Of a stretch of 5,256 nucleotides of DNA, positions 1 to 5,256 are shown in pieces; position 1 is the stretch's first letter, and each line of letters opens with the position of its first letter. The stretch covers positions 1 to 5,256 of the forward strand of contig JBKPRU010000186.1 of the NCBI GenBank assembly GCA_046734675.1, written 5' to 3'. Below the pieces are notes generated by a model. The model worked only from the letters and a program-made list of their open reading frames with translations, was not told the origin of the DNA and did not search any database. Source of the stretch: QHWT01 sp046734675. GTDB lineage: Bacteria; Acidobacteriota; Vicinamibacteria; Vicinamibacterales; 2-12-FULL-66-21. Position numbers and translations under genes: made by a program.

Positions 1-2
1 GG

Positions 3-31
3 TTGATCGAGTTGTGCGCGTCTGGTACGAT
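3..31 (+). promoter_or_regulatory. Possible sigma70-type promoter for the tRNA-Cys gene
   Basis: A TTGATC at 3-8 and a TACGAT at 26-31 are separated by exactly 17 bases. Each hexamer matches four of six bases of the bacterial -35 and -10 consensus. Transcription would start near 38, about 30 bases before the mature tRNA 5' end, a normal leader length. Hexamers this weak occur by chance, so the support is mainly spacing and position. Confidence 0.35.
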
Positions 32-67
32 TTGGGTTCGGCCTTTCCGCGACCCACGCATCTGATC

Positions 68-141
68 GGCGCCGTCGCCAAGAGGTAAGGCAGAGGTCTG
101 CAAAACCTCCATCCCCGGTTCAAATCCGGGCGGCGCCTCCA
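68..141 (+). tRNA. tRNA-Cys (anticodon GCA), CCA end encoded
   Basis: The full cloverleaf can be drawn by eye. The acceptor stem pairs 68-74 (GGCGCCG) with 131-137 (CGGCGCC). The D stem is GCC at 77-79 with GGC at 89-91. The anticodon stem is GAGGT at 93-97 with ACCTC at 105-109, around the loop CTGCAAA, giving anticodon GCA at 100-102, which reads UGC. The T stem is CCCGG at 114-118 with CCGGG at 126-130, around TTCAAAT. The discriminator base is U at 138, the base expected as an identity element of tRNA-Cys, and CCA follows at 139-141. An insertion sequence begins 13 nt downstream, so any original 3' trailer or terminator has probably been separated from the gene. Confidence 0.96.
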
Positions 142-154
142 ATCTCAATCGGTT

Positions 155-201
155 CATTCCGGTGACATGGGTTACAAGTCATTCCGGAGACATGGGTAAC
201 A
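155..201. repeat. Left IS end: two tandem 22-bp terminal repeats
   Basis: Copies at 155-176 and 180-201 share the core CATTCCGG-n-GACATGGGT and differ at two of 22 positions. Three bases (AGT) separate them. The inner copy matches the reverse complement of the inner right copy at 21 of 22 positions. The end of the transposase gene, including its stop codon, lies inside and just beyond the inner copy. Confidence 0.85.
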
Positions 202-1366
202 GTTTCGGGCCGAAGGGATTCTCGATCGGCTCCAACCGACAGGTCTCGTCGTCAAAATATCCCAAGTCGTACTCCATGAACGTGACGAGCCAGATGCGCT
301 CGCCCACCTGACGTACCCCGACGCGCTGTCCCGAGAAGACCTGACTTAAATTGATTTTGCGGGTGCGGAAGCAGATGCGCCCACAGGTGGTCACCGTCGC
401 CGTCCAATCGTGCAGCGGGTACTCGAGCTCGGGCAGGCCGCCGTACACGCGCGGCGACGGCGTATAGAGGTCGGCGGGGATCTTCATGCCGAGCGCCTGG
501 TGGGGCCGCTCGCGATTGAAGCACGTCATGAAGGCGTCGAAGCGGGCCTGCTGCTGCAGGACGTTGGCGGCCGCGGGCTTCGTGGCTTCGCGCTTGAGCG
601 TGAGGTGCATGCGCTCATGCTGACCGTTCTGTTCGGGATGACCCGGTGCAATGCGCTCGAGTGCGATGCCCAGTCGCAGCCACCACACCGACAGCTTGCT
701 GAGACCGTAGAGCGCGTGAGCGGAGGCGAACGGCACGCCGTTGTCGGTGCGGATGGCCCGTGGCAGGCCGAATTCCTTGAAGAGGCGTTCGAACACCGTG
801 AAGGCGTACTGCTCTTTGGTGGTTGACAGCGCCTCGCACCCGAGCAGGTAGCGCGTGGCGCAATCGGTCACGGTGAGCGGATAGCAGTAACACCGATTGG
901 CGAGCATGAACTCGCCTTTGTAATCGGCACACCAGAGGTCGTTTGGCTGCCTGGGCCGAGAAAGCACCGTCCCGCGCACGCGGCCGCGCCGGCGCTTCCG
1001 CCGTGTGACCAAGCCATGGCGATCGAGGACCGCGTGGACGGTGCTGATGGCTGGACACAGCAACTCCGGACAGCGCCGCCGTAACCGCTCACGAATCTTC
1101 GGGGCGCCCCAGCTGGGATATTCGCGCTTCATCCCGACGATCGCTTTTTCCACGACCATTGGTAGCTGGTTGGCGTGCCTGTACGGGCGGCGGCTCCGGT
1201 CGGTCAGCCCCTGGATCCCGCAGTCCTTGTAGCGGTCGTAAATTTTGTAGCCGGTCTTCCGGGAAATGCCGAATTCCTTGCACAGCGGCGCCATCTTCTC
1301 GCCATCGAGGAGACGAGCGACAAAGCGGAGGCGGTCGTCCACGACATGACACTCCTTCCACGGCAT
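179..1366 (-). CDS. IS481-family DDE transposase
   Basis: This 395-residue protein cuts and rejoins the ends of its own insertion sequence. Residues about 10-62 form a helix-turn-helix region (LCKEFGISRKTGYKIYDRY) for binding the terminal repeats. A second DNA-binding stretch and a basic linker (TRRKRRRGRVRG, 121-132) follow. The integrase-type core runs from about 140 to 300, with the likely catalytic triad D148 (LWCADYKGEF), D208 (RTDNGVPF) and E245 (PEQNGQHER). There are 36 residues between the second D and the E, close to the DD35E pattern of IS481/IS3-type enzymes. The FNRERPHQALG motif at 283-293 is also typical. The ATG at 1366 is preceded by AAGGGAG with a 6-nt gap, which supports this start. 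The last residues (LLPMSPE) and the stop are encoded by the inner left terminal repeat. The frame is undamaged, so the element may be active. Confidence 0.95.
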   Translation of the reverse strand: MPWKECHVVDDRLRFVARLLDGEKMAPLCKEFGISRKTGYKIYDRYKDCGIQGLTDRSRRPYRHANQLPMVVEKAIVGMKREYPSWGAPKIRERLRRRCPELLCPAISTVHAVLDRHGLVTRRKRRRGRVRGTVLSRPRQPNDLWCADYKGEFMLANRCYCYPLTVTDCATRYLLGCEALSTTKEQYAFTVFERLFKEFGLPRAIRTDNGVPFASAHALYGLSKLSVWWLRLGIALERIAPGHPEQNGQHERMHLTLKREATKPAAANVLQQQARFDAFMTCFNRERPHQALGMKIPADLYTPSPRVYGGLPELEYPLHDWTATVTTCGRICFRTRKINLSQVFSGQRVGVRQVGERIWLVTFMEYDLGYFDDETCRLEPIENPFGPKLLPMSPE

Positions 1367-1391
1367 GGCACTCTCCCTTTACAGGGCAGAG

Positions 1392-1438
1392 TGTCACCCA
1401 TGTCTCCGGAATGAAATGTCACCCTTGTCTCAGGAAGG
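1392..1438. repeat. Right IS end: two tandem 22-bp terminal repeats
   Basis: Copies at 1392-1413 and 1417-1438 follow TGTCACCC-n-TGTCTC-n-GGAA and differ at three positions. They are separated by AAA, the same 3-nt gap as at the left end. The outer copy is the more diverged: it matches the reverse complement of the outer left copy at 17 of 22 positions, while the inner pair matches at 21 of 22. The repeats lie upstream of the transposase start and may overlap its promoter. Confidence 0.85.
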
Positions 1439-1725
1439 ACATTCGAAAAATCTCGTTGTTTGTTTTTCGTCGGCACGAGTCCGGCCCTTCAAATGGACTG
1501 AAGTTGGACTGAGGTCACAGGTCGAGTCGTGGGTAACGATCTGCAAACGACCGACTTCGAAGCGCTTGCGAGTCCCAGCATTTCGAAAGGTCTGAGGTCC
1601 GGCGAACCTCCACCGCAGGCGCGTCGGCACCATGCGAACTGGAAGCGCGAAGACGATTGAGGGTTGCAGAAATGGACGTGCGGGGTCGCGCGCGAATGCT
1701 CGAGATCACTCGGCGTGCGTCCGTA

Positions 1726-1747
1726 AACCTCGATGTTCTTCGAGGTT
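1726..1747 (-). terminator. Hairpin downstream of the TonB receptor gene, possible terminator
   Basis: AACCTCGA at 1726-1733 and TCGAGGTT at 1740-1747 form a perfect 8-bp stem with a 6-nt loop. On the minus strand the stem is followed by TACGG, so together with the stem's final bases there is only a short GTTTA run and no real U tract. It lies about 220 nt beyond the receptor stop codon. It could be a weak terminator or 3' mRNA structure. Confidence 0.25.
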
Positions 1748-1810
1748 CTGAGCCTCACGTATCACAGTCCTATCACAATCGACTCACGCATTTGCGGAAG
1801 CCGACACAGA

Positions 1811-1830
1811 TGCGTACCGAAGAGTACGCA
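1811..1830. other. Perfect 7-bp hairpin
   Basis: TGCGTAC at 1811-1817 and GTACGCA at 1824-1830 pair around the 6-nt loop CGAAGA. It lies between the receptor stop at 1969 and the hairpin at 1726-1747. No T tract follows on either strand, so it is unlikely to be an intrinsic terminator by itself. Its function is unknown. Confidence 0.3.
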
Positions 1831-1968
1831 CCGCACATCGCGTCCACGAACGCACTTCCGATTAATGATCTTCGTGCAACACCGATGCGCTTCAGCGTGT
1901 GGGTTGCAATTGCACCCGTCCTTCGCCTCCTTGGCGATCACGATTCAACGCGACCGCCGCACGGAAGT

Positions 1969-2733
1969 TCAGAAGCTGACGGCGAATGTCACATCGGCGC
2001 GCCGCGCGGGCATTCGGTAGTACTGCGCATCACCGAGCTCGCTCTCCGATACGGGATCACGCCTGTCGGTGAGGTTCCGCCCATCAAGTCGCAGTTCCCA
2101 ACGGTTCCATCGGTACCCCGCTCCAATGTCGATGGTTGTGAACCCGTCGGCAAGCGCGGTGTTACGCCGATTCAGGTAGCGGCTGCCGGTGTAATTCACA
2201 ACCACGCTTCCCACTGGTCCTGATGTGGGCGCATAGACGAGACCGCCGGACGCCAGATGCCGCGCCGACATCTCGAGACGGTTGCCGTCGAGCGGCGTCG
2301 GCACGCCATCGAAGACTTGTGAGAACTCCGTGAAGTGCGCGTCGTGGAAACTGTAGGTGCCGCGAGCCATCAGGGACGACACAGGCAGGCGAATGTCGGT
2401 CGCGACTTCGAATCCCTGGAACCGCTGCGTGCCGGTGTTGACGAGCGCCGGCAGTCCGTTCACGGACGTTGCGGTCACGAGATTCGCGAAGTTCATCACG
2501 AATCCGTCCGCTTCGACATCCATGCGGCCCTGGAACGCACGAATCTTCATACCGCCTTCGTAGCTCTGTGCGGTCTCGGGTTTCAATCGTCCGGCTTCTT
2601 CAGTGCCGCCTTCGACTTCGCCGAGCCCGAAGTCGACGGCCGCAGGTTTGAAGGTATTCCGATAGTTCGCGTACAGCTTCAGGTGGTCGGCGCCATGCTC
2701 CCGGACCGTGAAGATTACCCCGGCGCTGCCCCC
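1969..2733 (-). CDS. TonB-dependent receptor, C-terminal barrel part (after a frameshift)
   Basis: This frame continues the receptor whose N-terminal part ends at 2715. After the run of C at 2729-2733 it reads GGSAGVIF and then YANYRNTFKPAAVDF, a segment I recognise from TonB-dependent receptor barrels. LKPETAQSYEGGMK (the common PE-T-S-E-G barrel signature) and GRNLTDRRDPV near the end follow. It closes with DVTFAVSF, and a terminal phenylalanine is the usual signal for the BAM outer-membrane assembly machinery. There is no independent signal peptide. The only nearby start-like codon in this frame (TTG near 2586) has no clear role, so this piece is not a separate gene. Restoring one base gives a continuous protein of about 703 residues with an ordinary receptor length. 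As written, this part would not be translated in frame. Confidence 0.85.
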   Translation of the reverse strand, partial: GGSAGVIFTVREHGADHLKLYANYRNTFKPAAVDFGLGEVEGGTEEAGRLKPETAQSYEGGMKIRAFQGRMDVEADGFVMNFANLVTATSVNGLPALVNTGTQRFQGFEVATDIRLPVSSLMARGTYSFHDAHFTEFSQVFDGVPTPLDGNRLEMSARHLASGGLVYAPTSGPVGSVVVNYTGSRYLNRRNTALADGFTTIDIGAGYRWNRWELRLDGRNLTDRRDPVSESELGDAQYYRMPARRADVTFAVSF

Positions 2734-4079
2734 GGCCGCACGTTCGTCACGGGCTCCTCTTCCTCCGCGCCTGTCTCGACCCCTTCACCGCCTTCCTCGA
2801 AGGTGATGTTCAGACGGACGCCGCCCACGACGCGCAGGCGCGGTGTTGCGTCCCACTCGACCAGCGAGTAGCCTCCAAAGAATTCACGCCGGTCCTCGAC
2901 ATGCAGATCGAGCGCGGAGGGCTCGGTCACCGCTGGTGCCGGCGTGCCATTGAGCGGCGCCGTGTAGGTGAACGTGGCGCCGTTTGCGTCGCCGTTGCCG
3001 TGCAGGAAATCTCCGCCCACGACTAAGCGAACGTTCGAGCGCGGGGGCCACGTCCAATGCGAATCGGCGTAGATGTCGAAAAGATCGAGCTTCTCGCGAA
3101 ATCCCGTCGCGTTGTTAGGCGTCGCCGAGATATCCGTCAGAAATCCGCGGAACACATCCTGGCCGCTGTGTGAGAACGACACTGTCGTGGCCCAGCGCGC
3201 GTGATGCCAACCGGGACGTTCCATCCCGAACGCCCCACTGACGCGCGTATCGTCGAGAAACGCGCCTGACGGATTCTGGTTCGCATCGAGCGGCACGAGC
3301 GGCGTCAGTTCCGTACCCACGCGTGGATAGGGACTCGCCGGATCTTGTTTGAGCAGGTTCAGATCGAAGGTGGCCCACATTCTTCGGTCGTTGCCGGATC
3401 GCGCCCCGCGCCACAGCGTGTGGCCGCGCGCAAACGACGTCCGATCGTCACTGAAGCCCTGTCGCTCGCCGTCGACGGTGAGGCGGGAACTCCACCCGCC
3501 GACGTCGGGCAGGGCGATGTCGATCGAGCCGCCGCCGCTGCCGAAACTGCCGGCGCGCGCGGTCGCGTAAGCCTGCTTCGCGGTCCCGGCCTTGTGAACG
3601 ACGTGGATCACGCCGACGAACGAGGTGGCGCCATAGGTCACCGGCGCCGGACCTCTCAGGATCTCGATCCGCTCGACGTCGCGCAGGTTCAGCGTGGTCA
3701 ACGCCGGGTTGAACGCGCCGCCCCACGGAATGTCGTCGACGACCAGAAGGAATGCGTCGAACTCGCGCAGACCCCAGAATTCCGGGACCGATCCCGCCGG
3801 TCCGGTGTCACCCCCCGGCGCAACGAGGACGCCAGTCACCAGACCGAGCGCCTGGCTCAGCGTATTGGCCCCGAGATTCCGAAGCGTGTCGCCGTCGATC
3901 ACCTCAATCGGAACGGGGACATTGTGCGGTGCGTCGGGCAGTCGCGTGGCGACGACCTCGACCTGGTCGCGAAACGCCGGCGGCGGGTTGGGCGGCGATG
4001 GCGGTTGTTGTGCGGCGGCCGTCCCCGCGCTGAGTGCGGCTGACCCAACAAGAGCGATCAGCTTCAGCGTGTGCGTCAT
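2715..4079 (-). CDS. TonB-dependent outer-membrane receptor, N-terminal part (frameshifted)
   Basis: The family imports scarce substrates such as metal chelates, cobalamin or oligosaccharides across the outer membrane using energy from TonB-ExbBD. The ATG at 4079 was chosen because it opens a classic signal peptide (MTHTLKLIALVGSAALSAGTAAA, likely cut at AAA|QQ, residue 23). A proline-rich linker and a TonB-box-like DQVEVVAT at 38-45 follow. The plug domain spans about 38-162 and ends with the family signature VERIEILRGPAPVTYGATS. Beta-barrel strands begin after about 165. An acidic stretch (EEGGEGVETGAEEEE, 428-442) looks like an extracellular loop. No strong Shine-Dalgarno sequence precedes the start. 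The frame ends early at 2715 because one base seems missing in the C run at 2729-2733; the barrel continues in another frame to 1969. The substrate cannot be told from sequence alone. The frameshift may be a sequencing error. Confidence 0.92.
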   Translation of the reverse strand: MTHTLKLIALVGSAALSAGTAAAQQPPSPPNPPPAFRDQVEVVATRLPDAPHNVPVPIEVIDGDTLRNLGANTLSQALGLVTGVLVAPGGDTGPAGSVPEFWGLREFDAFLLVVDDIPWGGAFNPALTTLNLRDVERIEILRGPAPVTYGATSFVGVIHVVHKAGTAKQAYATARAGSFGSGGGSIDIALPDVGGWSSRLTVDGERQGFSDDRTSFARGHTLWRGARSGNDRRMWATFDLNLLKQDPASPYPRVGTELTPLVPLDANQNPSGAFLDDTRVSGAFGMERPGWHHARWATTVSFSHSGQDVFRGFLTDISATPNNATGFREKLDLFDIYADSHWTWPPRSNVRLVVGGDFLHGNGDANGATFTYTAPLNGTPAPAVTEPSALDLHVEDRREFFGGYSLVEWDATPRLRVVGGVRLNITFEEGGEGVETGAEEEEPVTNVRPGAAPG

Positions 4080-4129
4080 ACTGCGATCAGGGTATCGCCG
4101 CGATCGAGAAACGACCAACGGTAGTACTT

Positions 4130-4184
4130 GAGTCGGCCTCACACCGCAGACTCGGCAGACGGCACGATACGGGCCGACTCTGCG
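4130..4184. promoter_or_regulatory. Overlapping inverted repeats between the divergent receptor and HTH genes
   Basis: GAGTCGGCC at 4130-4138 and GGCCGACTC at 4172-4180 are a perfect 9-bp inverted repeat with a 33-nt gap. A second pairing joins GCAGACTCGGC at 4147-4157 with GCCGACTCTGC at 4174-4184, ten of eleven positions, around a 16-nt loop. Both pairings need the same bases at 4174-4180, so in RNA they exclude each other. The block is about 50-105 nt upstream of the receptor start and 60-115 nt upstream of the HTH gene start. It could be an operator bound by a dimeric regulator, or a switching leader of the receptor mRNA. I recognise no known riboswitch class. Confidence 0.4.
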
Positions 4185-4244
4185 AGCCGTTTTGATCCGC
4201 TTCGCAGGATAGAAGTCGGTTTCAATGGAGGGACGACCCGAGAC

Positions 4245-4558
4245 ATGGCATTGCTTACGGCTCGAGGGGCAGCGGAAAAGCTGGGCGTCGGTATTCCACA
4301 CTCAACGCTGGTTTCGAACCGGACGTGTGCGCACGACGCGCACGGAAGGTGGCCATCACCCTGCCGGCAGATCCCGGGCTCGTCGGGCTCACCACCCTCA
4401 ACACCGACCGTCTGAACGTCGTCGGTCTTACGGGACCTGCGATCGCCCTTGTTGTTTCAGGCAACGCGAGTTTCGGTTCTGGTCCGCGGAAGGCACTGTT
4501 CGATTGGCTGCTGCAAGAACAGACGAAACTGCTGAAAGCCGCGCCCTCCCAAAAGTAG
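4245..4558 (+). pseudogene. Broken MerR/excisionase-like helix-turn-helix gene
   Basis: No single frame encodes this protein, but three frames together do. The ATG at 4245 starts MALLTARGAAEKLGVG. After a missing base at 4291/4292 the next frame gives YSTL. After another missing base near 4305/4306 the third frame gives RWFRTGRVRTTRTEGGHH up to 4359. Joined, this is GVGYSTLKRW-FRTGRVRTTRTEGGHH, the typical winged helix-turn-helix of MerR/excisionase-type DNA-binding proteins. GGAGGG at 4227-4232 is a plausible ribosome binding site 12 nt before the ATG. From 4361 to the stop at 4556-4558 another frame is open and coding-like (LPADPGLVGLTTLNTD, ending LLKAAPSQK); it may be the C-terminal part or an unrelated remnant. 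Family members often carry a TOBE domain, which I cannot make out here. Divergent placement suggests it once controlled the TonB receptor. The HTH call is firm; the gene's extent is not. Confidence 0.6.
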
Positions 4559-5111
4559 GAACATTCGGCAAGGCGAAGCGTGGAGTCGCGCGCGCGAACC
4601 CAACAAATTGAGCGCTGGCGGAATCGAACGTGAATCCAACTGGATACATAGGGCGACAGCCAAGCCAAAGTGCTCGCGGACACTCGCCAGGCGACCGACG
4701 GACAACGGAGGCGGATTCAGTAACTAGATCGGCGTCACTCAGGACGGATGTGGCGGTCCAAACTAGACAAGATGTCACTCGAGCGAACGACTGCGAGACA
4801 CCTGAATCGCCCCGCTGGACCGTCGCGAACTGCTTCGCTTTCTTGAAATCTCTTTGGAGTATCACTCCGGGGCCGATCAGATCGCCGCGCAAGCATTCGA
4901 ACGCGGCACATGGAATTGCGATGACTTGTTCGTTCGTCACGCGCCGTTCACGGCTCGATTATCACTCAGCTGACGCCTCGCGCTTCAATGTGGAGTGAAC
5001 AGTTCTGTAAGACGCCTTTCAAGGTCGAAAGACACAGCCGTCGGGACGGGCGCATCAACGAAGGAATCGAGTGGTTCGAATGTTGCGTTGAAGCTCGCGC
5101 CCGGAGGCTTC
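4559..5111. other. Stretch with no firm gene; one protein-like open segment
   Basis: No frame here has a start, ribosome binding site and motif together. The most protein-like segment is on the plus strand at 4806-4973, which translates to 55 residues including LDRRELLRFLEISLEY and ends at TGA 4971-4973. A TGA at 4803-4805 precedes it immediately and it holds no convincing start codon, so it may be a gene remnant or chance. The last bases before 5112 are the 5' region of the HAF-type gene and show no promoter I would defend. Confidence 0.4.
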
Positions 5112-5256
5112 ATGACCTTGGATTCGCTCCGCACACACCGCGCACTCGTCGTCGCCGCGGCCGCGTTCGTGTTGGCTGTCGCACCACCAGCGTTCACGCC
5201 GGTCACGGTCAGGGCGAGCGGCGCGCTGTACACCGTAACTGATCTCGGCGCCCTGA
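5112..5256 (+). CDS. Exported HAF-repeat-type protein, N-terminal part (cut by window end)
   Basis: The frame is open from the ATG at 5112 to the window edge, giving 48 residues. GGAGG at 5103-5107 lies 4 nt upstream and supports the start. The N-terminus is a signal peptide: a basic start (LRTHR), a hydrophobic core ALVVAAAAFVLAVAPPAF at 11-28, then a possible cleavage after the VRA at 33-35. The next residues, ALYTVTDLGAL at 38-48, match the start of a HAF-type repeat (YxVTDLGxLGG), found in long exported proteins with tandem copies and poorly known function. Only one partial repeat is inside the window, so the assignment rests on about ten residues plus the signal peptide. Divergent or tandem partners cannot be judged from here. 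Confidence 0.7.
   Translation, partial: MTLDSLRTHRALVVAAAAFVLAVAPPAFTPVTVRASGALYTVTDLGAL

Larger units (their letters stand above)
155..1438 (-). mobile_element. IS481-type insertion sequence, complete, about 1.28 kb
   Basis: A single intact DDE transposase fills the element and is flanked by matching terminal inverted repeats. Each end is doubled: two 22-bp copies 25 bp apart, at 155-176 and 180-201 on the left and at 1392-1413 and 1417-1438 on the right, in inverted orientation. Length and one-gene layout fit the IS481 family. The outer boundaries are uncertain by a few bases, and I found no convincing target-site duplication. The transposase is oriented towards the tRNA-Cys gene, and the element lies between that gene and the T-rich sequence at 1457-1467. 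Confidence 0.88.
1440..1968. other. Intergenic stretch with no supported gene
   Basis: I see no frame here with a ribosome binding site, a recognisable motif or protein-like composition. What is visible is an AT-rich inverted repeat CGAAAAA/TTTTTCG at 1444-1469, an 11-bp tandem duplication TGGACTGA(A/G)GT at 1494-1515, and two hairpins listed separately. The left part originally adjoined the tRNA-Cys gene before the insertion sequence arrived. The right part is downstream of the leftward TonB receptor gene. Confidence 0.6.

Noticed and set aside
2..88. Open frame on the plus strand from the window edge to TAA at 86-88
   Set aside because: It runs into the tRNA-Cys gene, is only 28 codons inside the window and shows no motif; chance openness is the simplest reading.
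410..826. 138-codon open frame on the plus strand
   Set aside because: Antisense to the transposase catalytic core, with no motif of its own.
145..1445. Target-site duplication flanking the insertion sequence
   Set aside because: I compared flanks for several possible end positions (155-159 with 1434-1438) and found no matching direct repeat.
1657..2223. 188-codon open frame on the plus strand
   Set aside because: Its right half is antisense to the receptor C-terminus (which ends SF-stop at 1969), it has no ribosome binding site, and its composition is not protein-like.
3345..4043. 232-codon open frame on the plus strand
   Set aside because: It lies entirely antisense to the plug and early barrel of the TonB receptor. 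It is Arg-rich, as expected for a high-GC shadow frame.
4080..4244. Cobalamin riboswitch upstream of the TonB receptor
   Set aside because: I looked for the conserved B12-box bases on the minus strand and did not find them; only the inverted repeats are present.
4080..4301. Upstream extension of the receptor frame to an ATG at 4301
   Set aside because: The signal peptide begins exactly at the ATG at 4079, and the extension would put 74 non-exported residues before it.
4428..4940. 170-codon open frame on the minus strand
   Set aside because: It overlaps the coding-like tail and the protein-like segment on the other strand. It has no ribosome binding site that I can defend and no recognised motif, although its first residues look somewhat protein-like.
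4559..5111. Recurrent TCACTC hexamers as a possible repeat array
   Set aside because: The copies are irregularly spaced with unrelated surroundings, so there is no array and no CRISPR-like structure in the window.

Overview
The window reads as high-GC Gram-negative chromosomal DNA. An outer membrane is implied by a TonB-dependent receptor with a signal peptide and a C-terminal aromatic residue. The style of the receptor, the HAF-type exported protein and the HTH gene would suit Acidobacteriota or a similar soil phylum. That placement is inference from family resemblance only.

Layout from left to right. (1) Positions 1-141 hold a tRNA-Cys (anticodon GCA, CCA encoded) with a weak sigma70-like promoter upstream. 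(2) Positions 155-1438 hold an IS481-type insertion sequence about 1.28 kb long, inserted 13 nt after the tRNA. It carries one intact DDE transposase on the minus strand. Each end has two tandem copies of a 22-bp sequence with a 25-bp period. (3) Positions 1440-1968 hold no convincing gene, only small hairpins. (4) Positions 1969-4079, minus strand, hold a TonB-dependent outer-membrane receptor of about 703 residues, split by a single-base frameshift at a run of five C at 2729-2733. (5) Positions 4080-4244 form a divergent intergenic region with overlapping inverted repeats. (6) From 4245 on the plus strand lies the remnant of a MerR/excisionase-like helix-turn-helix gene, broken by at least two one-base losses, with a coding-like tail ending at 4558. 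(7) Positions 4559-5111 hold no firm gene. (8) From 5112 to the window end is the start of an exported protein whose first mature segment, YTVTDLGAL, looks like a HAF repeat.

The receptor and the HTH gene are divergent, and the repeats between them could be a shared operator or an RNA leader switch; this is inference. All three frameshifts I could locate are apparent single-base losses at or next to short base runs. The split genes could therefore be sequencing or assembly error as easily as real decay. I do not see a clearly new multi-gene system. The most informative points are the hidden HTH gene, the mutually exclusive stems in the receptor leader, and the doubled ends of the insertion sequence.
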